A stretch of DNA of 14,550 nt from JAZKHT01 sp040385245 (lineage in GTDB: Bacteria; Pseudomonadota; Alphaproteobacteria; Rhodobacterales; Rhodobacteraceae): NCBI GenBank assembly GCA_040385245.1, contig JAZKHT010000013.1, positions 1 through 14,550 on the forward strand. The letters run 5' to 3'. Of the stretch, positions 5,469-12,857 are shown piece after piece (the stretch's first letter is position 1; the number at the start of each line of letters is the position of its first letter). Position numbers and translations under genes: made by a program. The notes beneath the pieces are model-generated. The model saw only the letters and a program-made list of their open reading frames with translations. It did not search any database and was not told where the DNA came from.

Positions 5469-6838
5469 GGTGCGGTCCTCCCCGGTCCGAATGGCGGTGC
5501 GTCGGGCGATGGCGGGGCCGCGGCCTGATCAATACGGCTGTGGAAGGCGGCGAAATCGGGGTGCAATGTCGGCTTGCCCTGCAGGATCCAGTCCTTAAGG
5601 AAAGCAGGTGCAAACAGCGCTTCGGACGCCACACGCGACGCGCCCACCAGCCCTGCTGAGCTGCCCATCTGTGACCGGATGATCCGCAGATCCCGCGTCA
5701 CCAGCGGGTGGGACGCGCCATAAACCGCTTCGCGGATCCCGGCCAGCAGGTTGTCGTTGGTCTGCACCAACGTCCCTGACAGCACGATCATCTCGGGGTT
5801 CAGGGCGTTGGCGAGCGTTGCCACGACCTGCCCGATCAGATGCCCCGATTTGGACAGGATCGCAGACGAGGCCGCATCGCCGATCTGCGCAGCTTGCGAC
5901 ACTTCGATAGGGGAGATCTCGGCCCCGCGCCGCAACAGATCGGCCAGCACCGGACTGCGACCGTCCTCTGCCACCGAGCGGCCCTCGCGCTGGATCATGT
6001 CGGATCCCGCCATCATGTCCAAGGTGCCGGTCACCCCTTCCGACACGACCGGCAAGGCACCGATCAGACCCGCCGCTCCTTGAGCACCGCGATACAGTTG
6101 CCCGTCACAGACGATCCCGGCCCCGATCCGGCGCCCGACCTTGATGAACAGCATCGACCGAAGACCGTTTCCCGCGCCTGCGTACAACTCGCCCATCGTC
6201 ATGGTTTCGACGCTGGAGCGTATCCAGACAGGTACACCGAATTGGCGGGTCAGGGTTTCGACCAGCGGAAAATCCTCCCAGGCTGGCAGGACAGGGGGGG
6301 TTGCAGTCATGAATGGATCGTCGTGCCCCGCAGGCACCGTACCAGGCACCGAAAGCGAAATACCCCAGGGCGCGGTCGGGTTGGTCTGACGCTCCAGACA
6401 CCAGTTGAAAAGGGTCGAAAGCCTGCCTGCCAACTGCGCTGCAGGGGCGGTCAGGTCGGCGGCCTCGTGGTGTTCTGTCAGCAGATTGCCTGACAAATCT
6501 GACACGCCCACGCCAATTGCCGTCTGGTCCAGTGTCGCCACCAAGACCAGCCCGCGCCGCGCCGAGAAGCGCACAAGGCGCGGCGCCCGCCCGCCACTGG
6601 CGTGGCCCAGTTCGCTTTCATCCACAAGGCCCAGGTCGGACAACATTTGCAGCCGATCCGCCACGACTGCCCTGCCCATCTCGCTTTCCCGCTCCAGCGC
6701 TTGCCGGGTGGTGGCACGTTCGCTGCGGATCAGGTTCAGGATTTCTACCAGCGATGGCGCTGCCGTCTCGCTGGTGCGCGGACGCCCCTTTCCGCGCGAG
6801 CGAGTCGATTCGGTAAGGGCGGCAGCAGACAGAGGCAA
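5465..6838 (-). CDS. ROK-family transcriptional regulator with degenerate sugar-kinase domain
   Basis: A 457-residue regulator with an N-terminal winged helix (about residues 28-92; LVEILNLIRSERATTRQAL and DRLQMLSDLGLVDE) joined to a ROK domain. Family landmarks are recognisable but altered. The phosphate loop normally D-x-GGT reads DQTAI (104-108), the catalytic END-x-N segment reads RSSVE (207-211), GTGIG reads GRRIG (235-239), the AGE-x-GH motif reads AGLIGA (256-261), and the CxCGxxGCxE zinc motif is absent. It should therefore neither phosphorylate nor bind sugar in the usual ROK way. The start is TTG at 6838, supported by AAAGGAG (minus strand, 6845-6851) six bases upstream. It is divergent from the catabolic operon, and its stop overlaps the start of the cytosolic binding-protein gene. 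Probable local repressor of the island; the direction of control is inferred. Confidence 0.92.
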   Translation of the reverse strand: MPLSAAALTESTRSRGKGRPRTSETAAPSLVEILNLIRSERATTRQALERESEMGRAVVADRLQMLSDLGLVDESELGHASGGRAPRLVRFSARRGLVLVATLDQTAIGVGVSDLSGNLLTEHHEAADLTAPAAQLAGRLSTLFNWCLERQTNPTAPWGISLSVPGTVPAGHDDPFMTATPPVLPAWEDFPLVETLTRQFGVPVWIRSSVETMTMGELYAGAGNGLRSMLFIKVGRRIGAGIVCDGQLYRGAQGAAGLIGALPVVSEGVTGTLDMMAGSDMIQREGRSVAEDGRSPVLADLLRRGAEISPIEVSQAAQIGDAASSAILSKSGHLIGQVVATLANALNPEMIVLSGTLVQTNDNLLAGIREAVYGASHPLVTRDLRIIRSQMGSSAGLVGASRVASEALFAPAFLKDWILQGKPTLHPDFAAFHSRIDQAAAPPSPDAPPFGPGRTAP

Positions 6839-6865
6839 AAGCGGCTCCTTTCGTCAGTTATGACA

Positions 6866-6894
6866 GAGATAGTTTGCCGTCTTCGGCCGTTCAA
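6866..6894 (-). promoter_or_regulatory. Predicted promoter of the ROK/binding-protein operon
   Basis: On the minus strand TTGAAC (6889-6894) and TATCTC (6866-6871) are separated by exactly 17 bp, a sigma-70-like arrangement. Transcription would begin near 6859, a few bases before the ribosome binding site. The -35 box touches the outermost half-site of the palindrome region, which suits autorepression. Prediction by eye only. Confidence 0.4.
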
Positions 6895-6925
6895 GCAAAT
6901 ACTTTTGCTGATAAACAGCAAAAGT
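6894..6925. promoter_or_regulatory. Perfect palindrome with a third half-site, likely ROK operator
   Basis: ACTTTTGCTG (6901-6910) and CAGCAAAAGT (6916-6925) are perfect inverted 10-mers around a 5-bp ATAAA centre. A further AGCAAA at 6894-6899 forms a second, tighter inverted pair with TTTGCT at 6904-6909. The site lies in the intergenic region between the two divergent operons. ROK repressors such as NagC and Mlc bind A/T-flanked inverted repeats of comparable size, so this is the prime candidate operator. Confidence 0.6.
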
Positions 6926-6949
6926 TGGCATAGATAAGACGGAATATAG

Positions 6950-6978
6950 TTGACCTGCACTGATTCCGGGCGTAATCA
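6950..6978 (+). promoter_or_regulatory. Predicted promoter of the rightward catabolic operon
   Basis: TTGACC (6950-6955) and TAATCA (6973-6978) are separated by 17 bp, close to the sigma-70 consensus. It lies 25 bp downstream of the palindrome, so a repressor bound at the palindrome would sit next to or upstream of polymerase; looping or activation is also possible. An alternative TATAGT at 6945-6950 lacks a well-spaced -35 box. Confidence 0.4.
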
Positions 6979-7002
6979 CCCTTCCACGGTCAGAGGAGAC
7001 CA

Positions 7003-7044
7003 ATGGAGGATCGGCCAGCGGGAAAGACCACGCAGGCGCGGTAA
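7003..7044 (+). CDS. Putative 13-residue leader ORF
   Basis: An ATG with a strong ribosome binding site (AGAGGAG, 6992-6998) opens the peptide MEDRPAGKTTQAR and stops with TAA 14 bases before the next gene's ATG. Its start signal looks better than that of the following gene, whose upstream region is a plain G-run. It could couple or modulate translation of the isomerase gene. There is no obvious run of regulatory codons of the attenuator kind, and it may be fortuitous. Confidence 0.3.
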   Translation: MEDRPAGKTTQAR

Positions 7045-7058
7045 AGGGGGGGTAACGG

Positions 7059-7880
7059 ATGGCTGCGTGGAAACTGGCGTATCATGCCAATTGCTGGGGG
7101 GCGCTTGGCGGCAATGCTGTGGGGGTCACTTCGATCACCCAGCTCAGCTATCGTACCTTTGGCGCGATGGATCGCGCACTCTCCGACATTGCAACGGCGG
7201 GCTATGAAGGCGTGGAACTGTTCGACGGCAACCTGCTGGATGCCACCGCTGCCGAGATGCGCCGCATGCTTGCGGATAACGGACTGGACCTGGTGGCCAC
7301 CTATGCCGGCGGCAATTTCATTTTCGATGACATCCTTCCCGAGGAACTGGCCCGAGTGACCCGTGCCGCCGACCGCGCCGCCGAACTTGGCGCGACGCAT
7401 CTGGTGGTGGGCGGCGGGGCCAAGCGGTTCGACGGGGTGCGCGAAGTGGATTATCACAAGCTGGGCGGCGCACTTGACCGGGTTAAGGCCATTGCAGATG
7501 CCAGGGGCCTGCGCGCGCACTACCACCCGCACCTGTCCACCATCGTCGAAGGCCCGGCCGAAGTGGCAAAGATCTTTGATCTGACTGCCATCGATTTCTG
7601 CCCCGATACGGCGCATCTGGCCGCCGCCGGCGGTGATCCTGCGCAACTGATCCGCGATCACGCGGCTCGCATTTCCTATGTGCACCTCAAGGGGTTTCAG
7701 AAAGACCCCTTCGCTTTCACCCCGCTGGATCGGGGCGATGTGCCAACAGGCCCAATTCTTCAGGCCATGAAGGACGTGGGCTTTTCGGGTTGGGTCTGCA
7801 CCGAGCTCGACAGCTGGGACGACCCCGCCGAAGGGGCGCGGATCAGCAAGGAATACCTGAACCGGGCAATGGCGGTCTGA
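7059..7880 (+). CDS. TIM-barrel sugar isomerase/epimerase, possible 3-keto-sugar lyase or hydratase
   Basis: A 273-residue AP-endonuclease-2/xylose-isomerase-like TIM barrel. Candidate metal or substrate residues stand at the ends of predicted strands: the HYHPH cluster (154-158), PDTAH (182-186, Asp183 and His186), YVHLKG just downstream, and CTELD near the end (Glu249). The layout resembles inosose dehydratase (IolE) and the LgdB-type enzymes acting on 3-keto sugars, which use a divalent metal for enolisation, beta-elimination or hydration. It heads the rightward operon, 14 bases after a 13-codon leader ORF. The ATG is preceded by a G-run (7045-7051). With the LGDH-like dehydrogenase downstream, its likely substrate is a 3-keto glycoside or 3-keto anhydrosugar. 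The fold is certain, the exact reaction is not. Cytoplasmic. Confidence 0.88.
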   Translation: MAAWKLAYHANCWGALGGNAVGVTSITQLSYRTFGAMDRALSDIATAGYEGVELFDGNLLDATAAEMRRMLADNGLDLVATYAGGNFIFDDILPEELARVTRAADRAAELGATHLVVGGGAKRFDGVREVDYHKLGGALDRVKAIADARGLRAHYHPHLSTIVEGPAEVAKIFDLTAIDFCPDTAHLAAAGGDPAQLIRDHAARISYVHLKGFQKDPFAFTPLDRGDVPTGPILQAMKDVGFSGWVCTELDSWDDPAEGARISKEYLNRAMAV

Positions 7881-7934
7881 ACCGCTCGCCTTTTAACGGG
7901 GGTGACCCCAACGCTTCTCTGGGAGGAAGACACT

Positions 7935-9056
7935 ATGCTGAACAGACGTGCTCTCTTGGGCTCGGCCACCGCCTTTGCGCTGGTCCTTGGCCTGAACGCC
8001 CCCGCCTTTGCCGACCCTGACACCGCTCTGGCCGCGTTGCAGGAAACCGTGCTCTCCAAAGGCCCGAACGGTGAAGAACCGACATCACCTTCGGCAGTGG
8101 TCTTGAGCGACGAGGAACTTGCAAAGATCAAGGACATGGGCGCCACCGCTGCCATCGTCATGCACTACGGCGGCAATGATTGGTCCCGCGCCCAGATCAA
8201 CGGTCTTCAGACCCAATTTGCAGCGATGGGGATCGAAGTGATCGCGGTCACCGACGCCGGGTTCAAACCGGAAAAGCAGGTCAGTGACCTGGAAACCATC
8301 ATGGCGCAATCGCCGGACATCATCGTATCGATCCCGACCGACCCCACCGCCACTGCCGCCGCATACCGCGCTGCCGCCGAATCCGGCGTGCATCTGGTGT
8401 TCATGGACAACGTGCCCACAGGCTTTGTTGCGGGCACCGATTTCGTCTCGGTCGTGTCGGCCGATAACTACGGTAATGGCGTCGCTGCGGCGCATCTGAT
8501 GGCCAAGGCACTGGGGCCGGATGGCGGGGATATCGGCCTTGTGTTCCACGCCGCTGATTTCTTCGTGACCAAGCAGCGCTACGATGCCTTCAAGGCAACA
8601 ATCACCAGCGACTACCCCAACATCAAGATCGTGGATGAACAGGGCATTGGTGGGCCGGACTTTTCGGGCGATGCCGAAAAGGCGGCAAGCGCGATGCTGA
8701 CGGCAAACCCGGCGATCAAGGGCATCTGGGCGGTCTGGGACGTGCCCGCCGAAGGCGTGATTTCCGCCGCCCGTGCCGCTGGCCGCGATGACCTGATCAT
8801 CACCACCGTGGACCTTGGGGAAAACGTGGCGATCAGCATGGCGCAAGGCGGTTTCATCAAGGGTCTTGGCGCGCAGCGCCCCTATGATGCCGGCGTGGTC
8901 GAAGCCAAGTTGGCCGGTTACGCCCTGCTGGAAAAGGAAGCACCCGCCTTTGTCGCGCTGCCTGCCCTGCCGGTGTCGCAGGACAACCTTCTGGAAGCCT
9001 GGACGCAGGTCTATTCGACCGAACCGACCGACAACATCAAGGCAATGATGAAGTGA
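7935..9056 (+). CDS. Exported sugar-binding protein of a CUT2 ABC transporter
   Basis: A 373-residue periplasmic substrate-binding protein of the ribose/CUT2 class. Residues 1-26 are a signal peptide with a twin-arginine-like start (LNRRALLG), a hydrophobic core and an AFA cleavage site before DPD, so export could be by Tat or Sec. The mature part has the two-lobed type I fold. Probable ligand residues fall in NDW (81-83), DNVPTG (158-163), SADN (175-178), AADFF (206-210), VWDVPA (267-272) and TVDLGE (291-296). The ATG at 7935 has a near-ideal GGGAGGA (7921-7927) upstream; an in-frame GTG at 7902 would bury the signal peptide. It delivers a sugar-like ligand to the ATPase/permease pair downstream. 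It is paralogous to the signal-less protein at 4464-5468. A strong hairpin follows the stop. Confidence 0.94.
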   Translation: MLNRRALLGSATAFALVLGLNAPAFADPDTALAALQETVLSKGPNGEEPTSPSAVVLSDEELAKIKDMGATAAIVMHYGGNDWSRAQINGLQTQFAAMGIEVIAVTDAGFKPEKQVSDLETIMAQSPDIIVSIPTDPTATAAAYRAAAESGVHLVFMDNVPTGFVAGTDFVSVVSADNYGNGVAAAHLMAKALGPDGGDIGLVFHAADFFVTKQRYDAFKATITSDYPNIKIVDEQGIGGPDFSGDAEKAASAMLTANPAIKGIWAVWDVPAEGVISAARAAGRDDLIITTVDLGENVAISMAQGGFIKGLGAQRPYDAGVVEAKLAGYALLEKEAPAFVALPALPVSQDNLLEAWTQVYSTEPTDNIKAMMK

Positions 9057-9062
9057 CCCTCC

Positions 9063-9088
9063 CGCGCGGGGGTACCCTCCCCCGCGCG
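9063..9088 (+). other. GC-only hairpin after the binding-protein gene
   Basis: CGCGCGGGGG (9063-9072) and CCCCCGCGCG (9079-9088) form a perfect 10-bp stem around the loop TACCCT, six bases after the stop codon. No T-run follows, so it is more likely a 3'-end stabiliser or partial terminator than a full stop. Such structures after binding-protein genes commonly make that message more abundant than the downstream transporter message. Confidence 0.6.
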
Positions 9089-9154
9089 CACCCCTGCGCC
9101 TTCATGGGCCAAACCGCCCGACCTAAGGCCAACCCATTGTCCCGGAGACCGAAA

Positions 9155-10321
9155 ATGACCAAAGTGATGAACGTTGCCATGATCGGTGGCGGGTTCATGG
9201 GCAAGGCGCACGCCATGGCCTATGCGTCGATGCCGATGTTCTTCTGGCCCGCCCCGGCCATTCCGCACCGCAAGGTGGTTGTCGATATCACCGACGGGAC
9301 CGCCGAAGAGGCCCGCCGCCGGTTCGGCTTTGACGAAGCCAGCAGCGACTGGCGCGCCGTGGTGAACCGCCCTGATATCGACGTGGTCGATATCTGCACG
9401 CCCAACAACGTCCATGCCGAAATCGCCATCGAAGCGGCCAAGGCGGGCAAGCATATCATCTGCGAAAAGCCCCTTGCCCGCACCGTGGAAGAGGCCCGCG
9501 CGATGACCGAGGCCGCAAAGGCCGCAGGCATCATCCACATGGTTGCCTTCAACTATCGCCGCACGCCCGCCGTGGCGCTGGCGAAGAAGTTCATCGACGA
9601 AGGCCGCATCGGCAAGATCCTGAACTTTCGCGGCACCTATCTGCAGGACTGGTCGGCAGATGAGAACGGCCCTTTGTCCTGGCGGTTCCAGAAAAAGATC
9701 GCAGGGTCAGGCACGGTGGGCGATATCGGCACGCATGTGGTCGATCTAGCGCATTACCTGGTCGGCCCCATCGCCGAGGTGATCGCCATGACAAAGACCT
9801 ATGTGACGACCCGGCCCCTGCAACAAGGCGGCGTGGACAAGCTGGGGGCATCAGAGAAATCCGCAGGTGCCGAACGCGCACCCGTTGATGTCGATGATGA
9901 AGTGATCTCCATGCTGCGCTTTGCCGGGGGTGCCGTGGGCAGCCTCGAGGCCACACGCAACGCCTGGGGCCGTAACAACTTCATCACGTTGGAGATTCAC
10001 GGAACCAAGGGTTCGATCCACTTCAACTATGAACGCCGCGATGAGTTGCAGGTGATGTTTGCCGACGATCCGGCGGATGCCCGCGGATTCCGCACGATCT
10101 ATACCGGTCCCGCCCATCCCTATGGCGGCGGCCTTTGGCCGATCCCCGGCCTGGGCATCGGCTATTCCGAGACCAAGATCGTGGAGTGTTTCGATTTCTT
10201 CAGCGCCATCGCATCGGGCAAGCAACCCAGCCCGAATTTCGAAGACGGGCTGCTGACCGAATTGGTGGCCGATGCGATGCTGCGGTCGGGCGAAACCGGC
10301 AAATGGGAAACGGTGAAATGA
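9155..10321 (+). CDS. Gfo/Idh/MocA dehydrogenase closely resembling levoglucosan dehydrogenase (LgdA)
   Basis: A 388-residue NAD(P)-dependent oxidoreductase. The N-terminal Rossmann domain starts VAMIGGGFMGKAH and carries the catalytic EKP motif (Lys105); the C-terminal alpha/beta domain has DIGTH (Asp190 and His194), completing the Lys-Asp-His triad of C3-oxidising family members. Distinct segments such as MPMFFWPAPA near residue 30, YLQDWSAD and GPAHPYGGGLWPIPGLGIGY match what I recall of bacterial levoglucosan dehydrogenase, which oxidises 1,6-anhydroglucose at C3; this is from memory, not an alignment. The ATG at 9155 is chosen for its GGAG (9144-9147) and family start; a GTG at 9053 would add 34 non-homologous residues. 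Its stop overlaps the ATPase start by ATGA. Related glucoside-3-dehydrogenase or inositol-like activity remains possible. Confidence 0.9.
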   Translation: MTKVMNVAMIGGGFMGKAHAMAYASMPMFFWPAPAIPHRKVVVDITDGTAEEARRRFGFDEASSDWRAVVNRPDIDVVDICTPNNVHAEIAIEAAKAGKHIICEKPLARTVEEARAMTEAAKAAGIIHMVAFNYRRTPAVALAKKFIDEGRIGKILNFRGTYLQDWSADENGPLSWRFQKKIAGSGTVGDIGTHVVDLAHYLVGPIAEVIAMTKTYVTTRPLQQGGVDKLGASEKSAGAERAPVDVDDEVISMLRFAGGAVGSLEATRNAWGRNNFITLEIHGTKGSIHFNYERRDELQVMFADDPADARGFRTIYTGPAHPYGGGLWPIPGLGIGYSETKIVECFDFFSAIASGKQPSPNFEDGLLTELVADAMLRSGETGKWETVK

Positions 10322-11907
10322 CCGCCCCCGCCCCAACGGCCTCTGGTCAGGTTCCCGCCGTCCGCATGACGGGGATCTCCAAATCCTTCGGCGGTGTCCG
10401 TGCGTTGGACACCGTGGATCTGGAGGTTCTGCCGGGCGAGGTTCATGCCCTGCTGGGCGGCAACGGGGCGGGAAAATCCACCATCCTCAAGGTGCTGAAC
10501 GGGGTGCATGTGCCCGATGAGGGCACGGTCGAGGTGGCAGGCCAAAGGCTTGCCGCCCCGACGCCAGAAGCCGCCCGCGCGGCGGGCGTGGCCATGAACT
10601 TTCAGGAAATGTCGCTGATCCCCACGCTGACCGTGGCGCAGAACGTGTTCCTGACGCGCGAGACCCGCGATGCGCGTGGGTTGATCGACGACGAGGATTC
10701 CATCCGCCGCGCCGAGGCGATCTTCAAGATGCTGGAGGTCGAGGTAAACCCCCGCGCGCTGGTGGGCGATCTGGGGGCCGGGCAAAAACAGCTGACCGAG
10801 ATTGCCAAGGCCATCAGCCAGGACGCGCGCGTGCTGATCCTCGATGAGCCGTCCACCGCGCTGGCTGTTTCAGATGTCGAACGATTGTTCGTCTTTCTGC
10901 GCAAGCTGACGGCGAAGGGCGTGGCGATCATCTATGTCAGCCACCGGATGGACGAGATTGCCCGAATTGCAGACCGTGCCACCATCCTGCGCGACGGGCG
11001 GCACGTGATCACTGCGCCGATGGCCGACCTGCCCATCGACACGATGATCGAACATATCGTCGGCAAACGGTCCAAGGGGCTGGCCGATGTGGTGCGGGGC
11101 GATGCCACGCGGGGCGAGGCGCTGCTGGAACTGATCAACGTCACCGGGCCGCACAAGCCTGACGACGTCAGCTTTACCCTGCACCGGGGCGAAGTGCTGG
11201 GGTTGGCGGGGCTTCTGGGATCTGGCCGCTCGGCACTCGCACGGGTGATTGCGGGGATCGAACCTGCGGTCTCGGGCGAAATTCGTATCAAGGGCAAATC
11301 GGTGCAGATCCGCTGCCCTGCAGATGCGATCAACGAAGGCGTGGCGCTGGTGCCCGAGGCGCGCGCAACCCAAGGCATCATCCCGGTACATTCCGTGGCT
11401 GAAAACATGGTGATGGCGGTGCTGGGCCGGATCACCAAAGGCGGTCTGGTGGACCGCCCGCGCGCAACGGAAATCACCGATACCATGATCCAGCGACTGG
11501 CAGTCAAGACGGCCAGTCGCGACCATGCCGTGTCCACCCTTTCGGGCGGCAACCAGCAAAAGGTGGTGATCGGTAAATGGCTGGCCACCGACCCCGATAT
11601 CCTGATCCTGGATGAGCCCACCGCCGGCATCGACATCGGGTCAAAGTCCGAGATCATCAGGCTGGTGCGCGATCTGGCAACAGCGGGCAAGGGGGTGCTG
11701 GTCATCTCGTCCGAACTTTCGGAACTGCTGACCGCATGCGACCGCATTCTGGTGATGGCCGATGGCCGCGCGCATCAGATGCTGGACCGTGCCGACCTGG
11801 ACGATCCGGCCAAGACCACCCCCGAACACGCCCTGCAAGCCGCCGAACGCCGCCTGCAGATCGAAATCCAGAAAGCCCTGACCGCAAAGGAGGCCACTCA
11901 TGGCTAA
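10318..11907 (+). CDS. CUT2-type sugar ABC transporter ATPase (two fused nucleotide-binding domains)
   Basis: A 529-residue RbsA/XylG-like ATPase that powers import with the permease downstream. Domain 1 has Walker A GGNGAGKST (47-55), the variant signature LGAGQKQ (152-158) and Walker B VLILDEP (172-178). Domain 2 has a degenerate Walker A GLLGSGRS (298-305) as usual in CUT2 ATPases, a canonical signature LSGGNQQK (408-415) and Walker B ILILDEP (428-434). Thus one composite site is probably hydrolytic and the other structural. The ATG at 10318 overlaps the previous stop (ATGA), and the 3' end overlaps the permease start by eight bases, so dehydrogenase, ATPase and permease are translationally chained. 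It acts on the inner face of the cytoplasmic membrane. Full length for the family. Confidence 0.96.
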   Translation: MTAPAPTASGQVPAVRMTGISKSFGGVRALDTVDLEVLPGEVHALLGGNGAGKSTILKVLNGVHVPDEGTVEVAGQRLAAPTPEAARAAGVAMNFQEMSLIPTLTVAQNVFLTRETRDARGLIDDEDSIRRAEAIFKMLEVEVNPRALVGDLGAGQKQLTEIAKAISQDARVLILDEPSTALAVSDVERLFVFLRKLTAKGVAIIYVSHRMDEIARIADRATILRDGRHVITAPMADLPIDTMIEHIVGKRSKGLADVVRGDATRGEALLELINVTGPHKPDDVSFTLHRGEVLGLAGLLGSGRSALARVIAGIEPAVSGEIRIKGKSVQIRCPADAINEGVALVPEARATQGIIPVHSVAENMVMAVLGRITKGGLVDRPRATEITDTMIQRLAVKTASRDHAVSTLSGGNQQKVVIGKWLATDPDILILDEPTAGIDIGSKSEIIRLVRDLATAGKGVLVISSELSELLTACDRILVMADGRAHQMLDRADLDDPAKTTPEHALQAAERRLQIEIQKALTAKEATHG

Positions 11908-12853
11908 GCCAGCATCAGCCCCCGGCGGGGCCCTGTTCGCCAACTGGCGGCAGAACATCATCTACATAGGCTTTGTCGCGATCTTCGTGATCTTTGCGAT
12001 CACGCTGAACGACAAGGGGTTTCTGAACCCCAACAACCTGCTGAACATCGTGCGCCAGACCGCGATGATCGCCGTGATGGCCATTGCCATGACCTTCGTG
12101 CTTTCGGCCGGAGAGATCGACCTGTCGGTGGGGGCGGTGGCCGGGTTGGCAACCGTCACCGTTGCCTTGGCCATTGATGTGGCAGGGCCTTTCGGGGGTG
12201 TGGCGGCAGGCCTCGCAACCGGCCTTGCGGTGGGCATGTTCAACGGCTGGCTGACCACGCGCATCGGGATACCGTCGTTTCTGACGACATTGGCCATGAT
12301 GGGCATCGCCAAAGGTGTGGCGATGTGGATTTCCGACACCGCCGCCGTGCCAATCCTTTCGCCCAGCTATTCCTGGCTTTTCGGTGGCGGGTCCATCGGG
12401 CCAATCCCGGTCTTGCTGCTGTGGATTGCGGTGCTGGGAGGGGTGGGACATATCGCTCTGCGCCGGTCGGGATTTGGTCGCCGGGTGTTGGCGACGGGGG
12501 GTGGCGAGACGGCTGCGCGCTATTCGGGCATCGACACGGCCAATATCAAGATGAAGGTGCTGGTCCTGTCCTCTTGCGCCGCGGCGCTGGCCGGGATGCT
12601 CTATGCCGGACGCCTGCAATCTGGACGTTTTCAGCTGGGCGAAGGCGACGAATTGTCGGTCATCGCGGCGGCGGTTCTGGGCGGCACCAGCCTTTTTGGC
12701 GGCAAAGGCACGGTCATCGGCACCATCGTGGGAGCCATGATGATCGGCCTGATCAACAACGGTCTTATCCTGTTCGGGCTGGAGTTCAGCCAGCAACTGA
12801 TCGCGCGGGGTGGGATCATCATCCTTGCCGTCGCCCTCAGCCAGAAGCGGTGA
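11900..12853 (+). CDS. CUT2-type sugar ABC transporter permease
   Basis: A 317-residue integral membrane protein of the RbsC/BPD_transp_2 family with eight or more hydrophobic segments, the first around residues 20-35 (IIYIGFVAIFVIFAI). Family hallmarks are the GEIDLSVGAVAGL stretch near residue 72, the cytoplasmic loop GGGETAARYSGIDT, which contacts the ATPase, and the C-terminal DELSVIAAAVLGGTSLFGGKGT. The start has AAAGGAGG (11886-11893) seven bases upstream and overlaps the ATPase gene by eight bases. A single permease gene suggests a homodimeric channel. It pairs with the exported binding protein at 7935. The substrate is a monosaccharide-like or anhydrosugar ligand by context. Confidence 0.95.
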   Translation: MAKPASAPGGALFANWRQNIIYIGFVAIFVIFAITLNDKGFLNPNNLLNIVRQTAMIAVMAIAMTFVLSAGEIDLSVGAVAGLATVTVALAIDVAGPFGGVAAGLATGLAVGMFNGWLTTRIGIPSFLTTLAMMGIAKGVAMWISDTAAVPILSPSYSWLFGGGSIGPIPVLLLWIAVLGGVGHIALRRSGFGRRVLATGGGETAARYSGIDTANIKMKVLVLSSCAAALAGMLYAGRLQSGRFQLGEGDELSVIAAAVLGGTSLFGGKGTVIGTIVGAMMIGLINNGLILFGLEFSQQLIARGGIIILAVALSQKR

Positions 12854-12857
12854 CATC

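Noticed and set aside
6990..7684. Leftward 231-codon frame (6990-7685) opposite the isomerase gene and through the control region.
   Set aside because: Antisense shadow in GC-rich coding DNA; His/Gly/Arg-rich product without family features, and it would overlap the operon promoter region.
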